Source: Pseudeuparius sepicola
Taxonomy: Eukaryota > Arthropoda > Insecta > Coleoptera > Anthribidae
DNA: 64,000 bases
Direction of reading: 5' to 3'
Assembly (NCBI GenBank): GCA_963920635.1
Contig: OY987305.1
Location: 23,212,876 to 23,276,875 of the forward strand
Below, in pieces: positions 45,116 through 57,449 of this stretch. A model generated the notes under the pieces. It did not search any database. It had not been told where the DNA came from and was given only the letters and a program-made list of their open reading frames with translations. Positions within the stretch are counted from its first letter, which is position 1; every line of letters starts with the position of its first letter. A program made the translations under genes and the position numbers.

Positions 45116-47779
45116 TGTTTATTGTTCTACTACTACTACTAAGGTCATAAGCAATTTCATTTGTTATTTTTGGCCCAAGAAAAAATATTCATATAAAAGT
45201 AGACACGTTGTAATACTTTTTAGAGTGATACCATAAGTTTTGTACAGGGTTTCACAAAATCGTGTTAAATTAAAGGTAGCTACGTTTTTTAATGGAACAC
45301 CCTCTATATTTTTCAATTTTTGAAGCTAATCGCCACGGCGGTAAAAAATATATAAAACATTATATCATGATTTTTTGCCTTCGAAATATTTCGTTTTCAT
45401 AGTAGATATCGCGGTTCAACCCAAGATCTATAAAGAAAACAGTTTGCCTCTTAACTTAACTATAAATTCAAATACTAACTTAAAGCATATGGAATTTTTT
45501 TATTAAAATTAGCCAAAGGCAGGTACAGCCATGATTTTTAGTTAACGGTATTTACAAAACAAAACAAAACAGTATGATATTGAAGTTAATAATATATGGA
45601 TGGCTCACTATTTTATTATGGCCAATAGATTTTTAAATGTAATACCTATGTAGTACAAATCGCTTATTATAGCCACAATACAGGGTGATTATTGGCCGAG
45701 GCAAACTTGGAAATATCTCGATAAATATGCATTTTCGTAGTACTTTAATTGAAAGAAAAAAATGCCTTTTTGATGGGTTAGGTTTGTATAAAAGCCTACA
45801 TTCTAAGATATTTTAGAAAAACGCGAAAATTGCTGAAACTTCTTCGGCTGGTAACTTTCTTTATCTCAAGAATTACCGAAAAAGTGTCTTCGGGAAATCT
45901 GTGGGCAAGACTGATTGCTCTAATCCTACTGTATCAGAATTTGGAAAAATACCACGGTTTAGTGATAGCTTCCTTAGAATTTAAAAAAGTTAGGTAGGTA
46001 CTCAATTATAGCAGACCATAGCGTCAAAAAATTACCTGTTTTATTCACTTTCAATCGATATATCACAAATGCCACATATCCCGGGCGCTAGCTTGATTTA
46101 TCATTTTTTGAGAAAAAAAATCACATTTAGAATAAATAAGAAAATGAAAAAATAATTTTTAAACCTTTTTTATTGTAACACACTCTTTCTTATAAGGCCT
46201 CTAAACAAACAAGTTTGTAGATCAAACTGGCAATATTGTCCATTACTCTACTGATCCTAGGAGTTTGTGTTTAAAACTGAATCGCCTTGTATACGGTGCC
46301 ACTCAGTTCTGATACAATAAGGGTATGGCTTTCCCGCTTTCCTTTGTCACGACACTGATACAAAACTTAAGGGATCAGGGATCCAGGCCTGTTTAATTAG
46401 GAAGTAATTTGAGTCACATTTTTATTTTTCAGAAATTAAGTAGAATTGGCATGAGCCAAAAACTTATTTTTTGTTAAGTAAAGTGCCTTTACTGTAAAAA
46501 TAACAATAGATTTCTATTAGGAAAAATTGTCCAAAATATCAAATGACGTCCATGTGTGAGATTTGATAATAATTTGCCTATTTGGATTTTTTTTAATTAG
46601 TTTGGGTAGTGTCTTTTGCGAAAAGTATATCAAAATATTTTATAAATATTTACAATGTTATTCTGGATTTATGTCCCTATATACCTAAAATTTCGAAATA
46701 ATCGTCCTACTTTCATTTTTTTGGTTTTGGTCCTAATAAAAGTATATTTTTGACTCCTGCCAAGGCTTAGTTCTGAAAAATAAAAATATGCCTCAAATTA
46801 CTTTCTGTAAAAGCAGACCTGGATCCTCAAGCGTCAAATTTCAACTCTTATATTTTTTTATCATTATTACAATTACAGTTGGGTCCATCCGGGGACACAC
46901 TGTATACATATTTCTATTGCATTTGTTAAATCATTCTCTCTATTCGAGACTGTTATCGAAATCAAATTTAAAAAATACTTTGTGTCCGCAAGTTCTTCGT
47001 ATTCGCTATGGAGTGCTTTGAAGTTCAGAGAAGAAAATCCTAAATATAACTAGTAAATTTTGAAAACAAATTGGCATCCATAGATGCACGTTTCACAATG
47101 ATAAAATCAAGGGTATCTATCTGTTTATTGCCCAAGGAAGATAGGGAATTTTTGAGAAACCATATTAACAATATCTTTATACAAAAAATATTATGCCAAA
47201 ATGCTCAAAATCTCCATAAATAACAATTTGTTGAAAAACGAGCCAGAAGTTTCAATATTATAACGATTGACTTCCTACATCAGGAAACATTCCGCATCAA
47301 GTGTGCCATGGAACATGACCAAAAAAAATTATTTCTACAAGCAATAATTTCAATCAAGATGAAAAACATTTGAAAAAACGTGATATTTTTGATATTTAGT
47401 AAAAAATATTAATGTATTTAGTTACATACTTATTTCTTTTGTTGAATATTTTAATCTTCTATAAAATATGGAATAGACTTACAGGCTAATGAAAACATAT
47501 TAGTCAAAATTGAAGAGTGGCGAAAAATAATAGATATCCTACGGAATCCCACAAAGAAAAGTCCATGGCCCTATTCACATTCACCCCTTTAAAAAATCGC
47601 AGTAGGCCAGGATCTAGAGGCAAAGTCAAACCAATACTTCGCAAATGATGACCTTTCAGGGACATATCTATAAAAAAAATCACCCGTTCAATTCCTCCAG
47701 CCTACTTAAAGTTTCAAGGGTGTATACATGAAAAACGGGTCATAGTATATCTACATAATATGTATATCTACATTATATA
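45116..47779. other. Intronic AT-rich DNA, isolated TACAGGG-type ends
   Basis: Single element-like ends such as tacagggtttcacaaaatcg (45242) and tacagggtgattattggccg (45683) occur, but no matching opposite ends were found. No coding exon recognised. Confidence 0.35.
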
Positions 47780-48155
47780 TACAGTGTCCTCCAAAAAGTT
47801 CGCACCATAGGCGGGAAATTTTTAATTAATGTTTTATTGTAAAATTTAATTTTGGGGTTACATTTTGCATGAAAGAAGATGAAAAATTGCCCGATCAAAC
47901 ATGGTCATGTGACTTTCTTTATCTGTCAAAAATGACATTTAAAAATATATCCCAAAAATGGGTTTATTTGTTCAAATATCAAAAAGCTTTTCTTGAAAAA
48001 GTAGTTTCTTTTCGATTTTATGTAAGTGTACCAAATTTGAATGCTCTAATAGAAAATTTAGTTTTTTTGCTAATTTTTTATATTTATGAAATTTCTGAAA
48101 ATTTTAAAAACATTTAACTTCCCCCCCTATGATGCGAACTTTTTGGAGGACACTA
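47780..48155. mobile_element. MITE with TACAGTGTCCTCCAAAAAGT ends
   Basis: tacagtgtcctccaaaaagt and the following tcgcacca at the left pair with tgcgaactttttggaggaca at the right end. TA borders. An 82-codon frame inside (47869-48117) has no domain signature. Confidence 0.85.
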
Positions 48156-48159
48156 TATA

Positions 48160-48990
48160 TACAGTGCTATTCATAAAGTTTGTACCAAATGGGAAAATTT
48201 TGTATTATTCTATTTTTTGAAATTTCGACTTTCTGATATGTTGGACGTTGGTGCATGTTTTGTTTACACTATTGCGTCTAAAGAGGGTCGTGACGTCACA
48301 GCCCATGCCTGTCAAATTTGAAATTTAAAATAACGAATTGGGACAAACCAGGTTTGCCTTGAAAATACCAGAAAAGGTTATTAAGAAAATGTGTTTGTAT
48401 TGTTTTTGCCCATATTCAAATTTTCAGAAGGATATTAGAATATTGGTGTTTCTTACTTGGATATTCCTGGAATTGAAACTGAATCCATAAAATTCGATAC
48501 AAAATTTTACCTTATAATTCAGTTTCACTGAATTTGAAAAAATTGATAGTTTTTTTATGTAAAAATATTACAACACTGGCCCAGGGAACAAACTTATCTT
48601 AAAATGAAAGAGTCTTTGCCCCAAGATTGCATTCTTACACAATAGCTATTTTCAAAAATCTCACCTTTCTCCTTAACTTTGCATTGAAATTTATTTGTAT
48701 CGTTTTGATTTAGTAACAGGGCAACGTGCAACCATTAAATAAGTTTCTTCGGCTATTTGCGGGAAAAAATATCGTGTACCGATTTGAAGAGAAATAATTA
48801 AGAACAAACGAACATCGCGATATCCTTCTGAAAAGTTGCATAGGGGCAATATAAACACATTTTCTTTATAACTGTTTCCGATATTTTCAGGGAAAACCTG
48901 ATTTTTTCCAATTTTTTATTTTAAAATTTGACAGGCATGGGTTGTGACGTCATGACCCTCTTTAGGCGCAATAGTGTAAACAATCAATAA
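48160..48990. mobile_element. Foldback element (TACAGTGCTATTCATAAAGT end), right end unclear
   Basis: Starts five bases after the previous MITE with a related terminus. Arms 48247-48450 and 48790-48985 are inverted complements (gtttacactattgcgtctaa, gacgtcacagcccatgcctg, ttcagaaggatat). The right terminus matching tacagtgctattc was not found, so it is probably truncated. Confidence 0.7.
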
Positions 48991-50689
48991 AAATAAATAC
49001 CCTTGATTTTATGGGCTCATCCTAGATATATTTGTGGGAGATCCATAAAAAAATATTTACCTCAGTAACATCTGTTTACTTTTAATTTGTAATTAATTTT
49101 TTTTTACCCTCCAACATATTATTTATTTTATTGGGGTAAATCAAACTAAAAAGTTTTTGTGTACTTAGATGACAATGGTAAAAAATTGATGGAACTGTGT
49201 TACTTACAATTAGTTTCAATGGAATATTTTTCTGTGTGCGCATTTCCAATATCACTTTCCATCCTTGGTCAGTGAACATCTGACGTGACAATCGTATTTT
49301 ATAACTGTTCGCTTGACATGACCGTGTTGCCTCTCACTTTCCCATTAGTCTTCACAAGTCACAGCGGGAACACATCAAATTTCCAGCGTAAAGTCGTTTG
49401 TGTCCACTATGGCTTGATGGAGTTGGCAACTAGAAGCTAAACAGGGTGAATACTCCACCAAGCTAAGTGTCAAAATAACAAAAAAGGTTGATTGGATGGT
49501 TGGATTCTGCCTATAAAGGTAGCAAAATGAACTGTTTAAATTGCTTTTAAGGACGACCATCAAATCAATGAATATAGTGGCAGGTATGAAAACAACTTTT
49601 ATGTAGATTAAAGCCTTGCGTTTAAATGTGCTGAAATCTCTGATCTTGTACACAGGAAAATTGCCATATATCTTTTTTTAAATATTTGTCACTGAAAAAA
49701 GAGTACAAGTAGGTTAGGTACTTTACTCCTACTTTATTTTCATATGTTCCTGGTGTTAAATCGCCCTGTATATTATATCAAAAGTTTGACTATTTAAGTT
49801 TGTTTATTATCTACGGAGAATGCAACAAAGTAATATCAAGAACGTGCGATACATAATCTTCGTTTGTGTAATTTAAGCGCGCCGGCATTATTGTTGACAA
49901 TAATTTATAAACCAAGTGACATTTCTTCATCCGCGATTGTCTTTTCAACGTCCAAGGCTAATATGATTTTCCTAGCGTTAAGCAAACCCCGCATTTTATG
50001 GGCGAAAAGTGGGTTTTTCGTAAATTAATCGAAAATTACTGCATTTAGGTATGGAAACCTTACACAAAGTTGTCATCATTTTTAGTGGTGAATAAGATCG
50101 CATTAAAAAAATGGGGGTTTCCATTTGAAAATTTCAAGATTTAAGCACATTTTGAATGTAATTTTTATTCATATTTTGTGAACACCCTGTATAAGAACGG
50201 ATTTATTTCTCAGCAGAGATCACTAGGCCAGGGCTTCTGTTACACGATGCCAAAAATTCGTTTTGAAATTTCGGGTTTCCTCGTATAAATTGCTAATTGA
50301 CTTTAGGTCTGTACCTGTAATTTTTTTCGGAAAAATGCAAATATCTCAAAAACGGTTGGATTTAGACATAGGACATGTTGCATATTTTTGTTCCAAAATG
50401 ATGCCTAGAATCCAAAAATGCAATAATATACAGGGTGTTCCATTTGAGATAAGAAAGTTGATATCGACTTCCGGTATAACCGGAAGTGCCAGATTCACCA
50501 AAATATTTTAGTTCAGCAGCGCCCATCGGCATTGGTGAGGTGCCAAATTTTCAGAATTTTCCTAGTTTTAGTTTTCCATATATAGACCGATGCAGTTCGT
50601 GGTGGGCCACCCTGTATAGGACGCCACTAGATATATTCATAAAAGGCCGATCATACCTACATGCGATTATTTCAAAACAATTTATTGAA

Positions 50690-50800
50690 GCACCAGTGCA
50701 GAAAAGTAACTTAACTGCACTAGTGCGGAAAAGTAACTTTGTAGCACTAGTGTGGAAAAGTACAGCTTTCCTCATGAAAATGCGGAAATGTACATTTTGT
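50690..50800 (+). repeat. ~27 bp repeats with actagtgcggaaaagtaac
   Basis: Units near 50695, 50724 and 50748 share actagtg(c/t)ggaaaagta. Positioned just upstream of the predicted acceptor of the membrane-anchor exon. Confidence 0.65.
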
Positions 50801-50884
50801 GCACGCTCTTAGAAAAATATTCTATTGGAACTTACTATCCTACTGACTAATTCCCAAAAATGACCCCCCCTCATCATGTGCTAG

Positions 50885-51042
50885 GTGGTATTGTGGGGCC
50901 AGTCCCAGGAAGTCGTCTGCATCGACGAGCAGCGACCCCACTCTGTGGCAGACGTGGTGCCGCCCGACAATCCTCCTGCTCTTGCTGGTGCTCGTCGCAT
51001 CAGTCTTCGTGTTAGCGTCCGGGATCATCTTATACTACCACT
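50885..51042 (+). CDS. Candidate transmembrane exon of the same membrane protein
   Basis: Bounded by a good acceptor (tgctag|G, with a branch-point-like ctgactaat 35-40 bp upstream) and donor (CACT|gtatgt), this GC-rich 158 bp exon encodes WYCGASPRKSSASTSSDPTL, WQTWCRPT and then a single hydrophobic helix ILLLLLVLVASVFVLASGII with LYYH after it. The frame needs two bases from the preceding exon, which the 43907 end supplies, giving ...PPAKKR-WYCGASPRK.... Basic residues on the N-terminal side suggest a type II signal-anchor (cytoplasmic N-terminus). The exon ends in phase 1. Following exons are not visible to 64000. Two other frames are also open across part of the exon, but only this one is hydrophobic with matching splice phase. 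Confidence 0.55.
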
Positions 51043-52464
51043 GTATGTTATTAACCCACTAACTTTTCTTTGCATGCCAAGATAGTACATCCGGTTTTGA
51101 ACCGGAAGTGCACGAGACAAGATTTTATATAGTTGGTAAATTTCATCAATTTTTAATTTCGCTCCAACGTGAGACGTAAGGTCATTTGCATTTCCGATTA
51201 GCCGATGCATGATGTGGTAGTTGCGGTAGATTAGAATTAGAATTCAATAAAATATATACTTACATTGGATAGGAAACTATGAAGCTACTTATTCGTAGTC
51301 ATTTCATAAAAGCCCAACAACTTCAGCATATTTTTAATTCAGCTAAAAACGATTGTATCTACAGGATGTCCGGCTGAAGGTGATACACCCTATTTATTCC
51401 GTAATTTTGTAAATAAATTCATGATTAAAAAAACAGTCTGATGCAGTTTTTTTCCAAGGAATTTAATTTTGTTTAGAAAAATAACAATTGAAAGTCAAAT
51501 AAATGTTATAACCAGAAAAACTTTTTTTCCGAAAAAATCAATTTGACGAAAATATAATATACCGGGTGGGTCAAAAATTTTTACTTTTTTGCTTTGGCCA
51601 TAATTTTTTTGTTTATCAACCGATTTTAAAAACAAGGGTTGGTTCCTTTCCGAAAAAAAAGGGACTATTGACAGAAAATGTGACGGATTTTTAAAATCTA
51701 ACATAATGTCGGTTGTGTCTAAATTTAGCCCTTTGTTTCGGCCAATTATTTTTGTCGAAAAATGTCGGAATGATGCAACTAATACAAAAAAAAGTAAATA
51801 AAATGAGCCTTCCTTGTAAGACCACTGCGAAGAAAATCGGTCCATTAGGGGCGGAGCTATAGGCAATAATAGAAAGTTCTTTTCGTCATTGCTATCTGTA
51901 GTACTGAAACTGCCTTCTTTCTTTTGCCCCTAGTTTGCACCGTTGCTTGAAGAATGAACGGATTATTGACAAAAGTTCAAAATGGATGATTTTCTGAATT
52001 CCAAGATAGCCATGCTTGAAAATTGTCCTTCCTTTCCTGGGCTAATTCGTTTTTAAGCAAACATATTGTATTGCAACAGATACAAAAAAACATCAATAAA
52101 ATAGGCCTTGCTTTACATTTTAAGGTCTATTTGGGAAAAATACGCAAATAATAGACAGCCATTTTTGTCAATATTATGCTATAGTATCTGCTGAAACTGC
52201 CTTCGTTCTTTTGTCCATAATTTTTTTTATTTACTAACCGATTTCGATGAACTTTGAAAGAACAGTGTTACAGCTTAACAACGATGTAAATGCGGCTTTT
52301 TATTATTGCGTATAGGTTCGCCCCAGATGAACCGATTTTTCTCGCATTGGTCCCAAAATGTATAGGAAGGCCTCTTTTAGTTATTTTTTGTATTTTTGCT
52401 TAAAAATAATTATTCCAAATAAAGGACGACCATTTTTTGAAGCTGAAGACATGAGACCATGGTA
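51043..52464. other. No recognisable exon; AT-rich intronic or intergenic DNA
   Basis: Contains element-like ends (acaggatgtccggctgaagg at 51361; accgggtgggtcaaaaattt at 51563) without clear partners, and ccggttttgaaccggaagtg at ~51090, a word shared with the 52.4-54 kb foldback. Confidence 0.35.
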
Positions 52465-54077
52465 TACAGGTTGTCCCAATAAGGACTCCCGTCGCCGATA
52501 TCTCCGGAACAAAAAGAGATATTTTAATTCTGCAAACGCCGTTCGTTATAGCGTGACGAGGGCTTTATTCAAAACTGATAAGCGTTCATTTTGATATTGG
52601 CGTATAGATGGCGCTGCGGAGCAAAGAAACTTTTCGATCCTAGGAACGTTGGAGCGTAGCGCATTTGAAAGACTGGGTAATTTGGAGAAACTTTTGTTCT
52701 ATGGACTATTTCCCTACTGTTACTAGTTTCTGAGATAACCGCTCTACAATGTCACTTAGACAAAATGAGCTAACTCGCTTAGAATTAACTTTAGAGGAAA
52801 AGTTATTAAAAATATCTTTATAGTTCACTAGGACGAAGAAAATAGCTTCACGTGTCAATTTATTACACATCCGGTTTGACCGGAAGTACCGGAAGTGACC
52901 CACTTTTCAGTTTAAAATGAACATACTGTATAATTTATCCCGCAAAATTGAAAAAAGGTAATTTCCAGTGTCATATAATAACAATAAAAACATGTATGGA
53001 AAAAGTTATTAAAAATATCTCTGTAGTGCACTAAGACGAAGAAAATAGCGGCATGTGTCAAATTATTACACATCCGGTTGAACCAGAAGTACCGGAAGTG
53101 ACCAATGTTTCAGTGAAATATGAACATACTGTACAATTTTCCCTCAAAATTGGAAAAAATCATAGCTAATAACAATAACACTTTGTAGGTAAATGTAAAC
53201 AACGACAATTTGGCTGAATTTATTTTTATTAACCGAAGGTCGTGGCTCTGTCTCTGTCCATTGTTTCAATATGACATTTAGCTTCAAACGCTTAGATAAT
53301 TATTCTCGTTGTCAATTTGTTTCTTTCTTAATTAGTTTATTAATTTTTGTAATAATGGTTAATCATAATAATGAGGATAAATTAAAATATGGTAGGTATT
53401 GGATTATGGAGAATGCGGTAAAAATAGTGCTGTAGCCGCTCGTATTTAGGTATGGAAATAATTTTGAATATAATTATTGTAGACATACATGTTTAATTTC
53501 TATAATGTCACCTTGGGTTAATAAACATAAATTCAACCAAATTGTCGTTGTTTACATGTAGGTACCTACAAGCTGTTATTGTTATTAGGTATGATTTTTC
53601 CCAATTTTAAGGGGAAATTGTACAGTATGTACATTTTGAACTGAAAAATTGGTCACTTCCGGTCGAACCGGATGTGTAATAATTTGACACGTGCCGCTAT
53701 TTTTTTCGTCTTAGATATCTACAGAGATATTTTTAATACCTTTTTCCTCTAAAGTTAATTTTAAGCGAGTTAGCTCATTTTTTGTAAATGACATTGTAGA
53801 GCGGTTATTTCAGAAACTAGTAACATAGGAAAATAGTCCATAGAACAAAACTTTCTCCAAATTACCCAGTCTTTCAGATGCGCTACGTTCCAACGTTCCT
53901 AGGATCGAACAGTTTCTTTGCACCGCAGCGCCATCTATACGACAATGTCAAAATGAACGCTTAGCAGTTGCAAATAAAGCTCTCTTCACGTCCTAGCGAA
54001 CGGCGTTTGCAGAATTAAAATATCTCTTTTTGTTCCGGAGATATCGGCGACGGGAGTCCTTATTGGGACACCCTGTA
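52465..54077. mobile_element. 1.61 kb foldback element with internal duplication
   Basis: Ends tacaggttgtcccaataagg and, inverted, tacagggtgtcccaataagg. Inverted complementarity covers some 500-600 bp per arm, including gtcgccgatatctccggaac and gatggcgctgcgg. The left arm has a ~200 bp direct duplication (52797-52997 and 53000-53200) carrying acacatccggttgaacc and ggaagtaccggaagtga. The right arm has one copy. TA-bounded. Open frames at both ends encode mirrored peptides and are not genes. Confidence 0.85.
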
Positions 54078-54992
54078 GATCTCATTTCTATACATTGTTC
54101 CTTGTTCGAACACTTAAAGCCTATGACTGTAATTCCGAGAATATTTACATACGTAGTAGTAAAAAGTGTCGAATACAATTATCGTATGAAGGTTTCCGAT
54201 TTCCGGTGTGAAATATCCTCTTACGACTGCCACCAAATTCTTTAAATAGCACCTGAAATTTGGCTCTGGAGAGGGGTTATTGAGGTGGTTTAGCTGGGAC
54301 AATAAAGAAACGTCATTTCTAATGCTTCACAGATAATGGCGTAATTTTGTTGTCAATACATTCCGCAGTTTCCATGTTAAATATCGACGTTTATGCAGAT
54401 CGCCCCACTGAAATTAAACCCTTTGTTTTTCGGATCCAGAAAGAAATTAAGGGAGGCATTGTGTGTATGTGTGCTCTCCGTTGGCATGAGTAACATGTTC
54501 AACTTACAGGAAGGACTGCGCACTATAATATGCATGCAAAAAGAGAAAGACAGTTTGCTATGTTTAAGTTTATGGAGATTTATGGCTTGCGAGACGCGCA
54601 ATTTTTTTTGTTGGTGTAATTTGTTGAGCCTGGAAATACCTACAGCAGAATATAATATTTCGAATAAACTTTTGTTTTAGAGGTTGATGTCAAACTTAGA
54701 AGTGAAAATATACACTAAAGGAAACTTGCAATAAAATAGGGCTGCTTATAAATATTACATACGTCTCATAAATGCTTTTCCGGGAGTTATGTCAAAAATA
54801 AGCCAACTTTCAAACTCCGAAATGTAGTAGCAAGATATACAATATTGTATCCATGGTTTTTTAACAAGTTTTGACAATTTGTTTTGACAATGACAATGTG
54901 TTAAAACAAAACGTTCCTATAAACATGTATAAGCCGTTAGGGTTCAAGATGACAGAGCGTTCAAGAAGGCAATTATTTTCATAATTTATTAT
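54078..54992. other. No recognisable gene
   Basis: Overlapping frames on both strands near 54377-54680 lack domain signatures. The words gtatgcaaaa...agtttatggagatttatggc around 54530-54590 recur in diverged form at about 63360-63410, indicating another low-copy repeat. Confidence 0.35.
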
Positions 54993-55757
54993 ACAGGGTG
55001 AGTTTTTTTCGATGCTCACTATGGGGATTTCGAAAACTAGCAGAGCTAGAACAAAGGGTAAATGGGGAAAGAATTGCAGTTTTGAATGCTCAATCTAACG
55101 CCCCTTTTGGATTTTTAAAAAAGTTCATGGCTCACTAGATATTTTGAAAAGAGTGATTTTTTGCTATTTCATCAGATCTCTGTAGCTCCGTTATTTATGA
55201 TTATACAGAAAAACTGTAGAAACAAAAATTGTAGATAATTTTGGGCTTAATAAGATAATCTGATCCAATTTTATATGTTGTTTGTGTTTTTTTTAAATCT
55301 AAATCATAGTTGGCTGTGGCCTTATCAAATCGGCCATTTTTTGAGCTTTCCAAAAATATAATACTCGGCATAGTTATTTTAAAAAATAAAATAGCTATGG
55401 CTAATTTTCTGATTTTTTTTTTAAATTTTCACATTGTCAGCCATGGAATATTTTCATAATTACGTTCTATTTTATAATAAGACATACTTCAAACTTTCAA
55501 ATATTTTATTTTTAGCTGGTAACAAAATGTAACAAAATAAAACAAAAATTATCACGATGGAGCTCCACCACATAATTATTTGCCCATAAAAAATTACCTA
55601 GATCAGCTCTATCCAAATAGTTGGAACTTTTTTGAAAATCCAAAAGGGGCAGTAGATTGAGCATTCAAAACTCCAATTCTTTCCCCATTTAACCTTTGTT
55701 CTAGCTCTGCTAGTTTCCGAGATCCCCATAGTGGGCATCGAAAAAACTCAGCCTGTA
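54993..55757 (+). mobile_element. MITE-A copy 2, both termini present
   Basis: Starts tacagggtgagtttttttcg and ends ctcagcctgta. About 135 bp of inverted complementarity at the ends (to gccccttttggatttttaaa). The interior is collinear with 7660-8100. TA on both sides. 765 bp, non-coding. Confidence 0.9.
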
Positions 55758-56278
55758 TATTCACTGTAAAAAAAGATATATCGAATTCAAACTTGGTATG
55801 TGGTAATAGGTTATCAAGGCCGACAGGTAAGTATGCTGAAGAAGTAGGCATTTAGATTCATCAGTGACGTGTGTCAGGCAAACTAGCACCCTTTTTAAAC
55901 ACAACTTCTAAGCCAATGGCTTTTGAAAAAAATGGGTTCATTTTTTAATTTATAATTTGTAAAATTTTAGTGGGTGTGTTAACTTTTGAGGGAATAATCA
56001 TTTTCATGCATGGTAGCTGCTAAGGGAATCCCAAAATTATCCAGATGGCCTGTTCAACCTTTTTATACCTCTTGTCACATGGTGAATCTAAATGATCGGG
56101 TCTTCTACGTACTTGTGTACCCTGAAGACCTTTTACTATTATTCTTATCAAGTTTGAACTCGATATCTCTTTTCGTTTTAGAAACAAAAAACTAAATATA
56201 GAAATAATTATTTTCTTAAATGCTCCTTATCTTGAAAACTAAGGCTTATAGGAATTTTTGTTCTAAAGTTCGTCAAAT
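55758..56278. other. No recognisable gene
   Basis: AT-rich, no supported feature. Confidence 0.35.
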
Positions 56279-56768
56279 TTGTCTACAATAAACCCCGGAC
56301 ATCCTCTTTATAGCCAGGATTATATTTCGATATTTAAGAGGTCGCATGGAAATTTTAGGAGATTACAATTTGTCAGTACAAATGAATGTGGACGTGTAGA
56401 AGAAATGGACTACCCCAAGGATCAGTACTTGGCCCGATCATTTTATTACCTATACTGCACTCGTTAAAGAGAATTTGAGGACCTGGTTCTTACAGATGTA
56501 TGCCGATGACACCCAACTCTATTACTTGTTTATGCCAACATCCATCCAACAGGCTTGTCAAATTGTTAATGGAGACTTGGCATTGTTTCAATGGAACACT
56601 CAGTGATTTTAAATCCTCCTAAATGCCTAAAAAGCCTAAAAAAATTAGGCAGCTGACCCGGACTCACTCTAAAATTAACGATGTCCATTTAAAACCTGTC
56701 AAGGAAGTAACAAACTTAGGTCTGTGGGTAGATACAGACCTAAGGTAATCGACGCACGTGATGGAATG
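56279..56768 (+). pseudogene. LINE reverse transcriptase fragment (Jockey/CR1-like), 5' part
   Basis: In shifting frames the plus strand reads EMDYPKDQYLARSF-like motif B remains, then LRTWFLQMYADDTQLYYLFM with the catalytic YADD, CQIVNGDLALFQWN, and KINDVHLKPVKEVTNLGLWV typical of the RT thumb of Jockey/CR1-type LINEs. At least three frameshifts or stops are present. The element is interrupted at 56769 and continues at 58468. Confidence 0.8.
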
Positions 56769-57187
56769 TAGGAGAAAGTGGGGCAAAGCGGAAAGGATTT
56801 TCGTTTTTTGCTTGAAATTCTTATATAAGTAAAAATATTTTGAGAAATGCATGCACTAGAAGTTTATAATTATGCAAAAAAATGACCTTAATTTCTAATC
56901 TCCACCGTCAAGGATTTTTTCTAAACGCCATTCGGAAAAAATGCTACATGTGTTTCACTTTGCCCCACAGAGGGGGCAAATTGGAAAGTGTAGTGGGCCA
57001 AAGTGAAAAATGTAGTATATTGCCTTATAATAGAAAAAAGTTACTGTTGACATAGATGAGTTATACTATTTCGTACACCAAATTGGTAGGCTAGGTAGCG
57101 GAGATCCTTGATCGTTAAACCAAAGTATCTATTTTCCAGAAAAGACAATGATCGACAAGCTCTTTTTCTCGTTGCCTTGTAAAAAAC

Positions 57188-57385
57188 TTAGGTAGCGAAT
57201 CTTCCTAACTGTTTCTTGGAAGCCTCTTCAACATCACAAACTTTTTTTGCCCTTCGAAATAGTGTAGTTTGAGGCATATTGTAAATGTGGGCTGCATCTG
57301 CGTAACTTAAACGATTAGTTCTAACAGCTGTGCTTGCATTAGCCATATTGTCACAAAAGTGACACTGAGAACCATCTATGTTCAA
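57188..57385 (-). pseudogene. psq-type helix-turn-helix remnant
   Basis: Minus-strand residues NRLSYADAAHIYNMPQTTLF followed by RRAKK form a pipsqueak-type helix-turn-helix as found at the N-terminus of pogo/Tigger transposases, which binds element ends. Only 65 codons remain. No CENP-B or DDE domain follows. Confidence 0.65.
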
Positions 57386-57449
57386 ATAGTCTAACTAATT
57401 ATTTTTACACCTGGAGGCGGGTGACCCTAATTACTAAAATGTTTAGAAA

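Larger units (their letters stand above)
43908..50884 (+). other. Predicted ~7 kb intron filled with repeats
   Basis: Inferred from phase-compatible donor (43908) and acceptor (50884). It contains the 44935-45115 repeat, MITEs at 47780 and 48160, a hydrophobic but unsupported minus-strand frame at 49375-49653, and a possible small TACAGGGTG-ended MITE at 50429-50616. Upstream of the acceptor lies a branch-point-like tactgactaat at ~50847 and a ccccccctcatcatgtgctag tract. Confidence 0.45.

Noticed and set aside
49375..49653. Hydrophobic minus-strand frame resembling membrane segments
   Set aside because: No start or splice support, AT-rich composition readily yields Phe/Ile/Leu-rich frames, and it lies within the predicted intron.
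50429..50616. Possible MITE between tacagggtgttcc and caccctgta
   Set aside because: Only about 8 bp of terminal complementarity and no internal symmetry; chance pairing of two unrelated ends is possible.
52358..54178. Matching peptides encoded at both ends (plus 52358-52594, minus 53993-54178)
   Set aside because: They are mirror images from the arms of one foldback element, not a duplicated gene.
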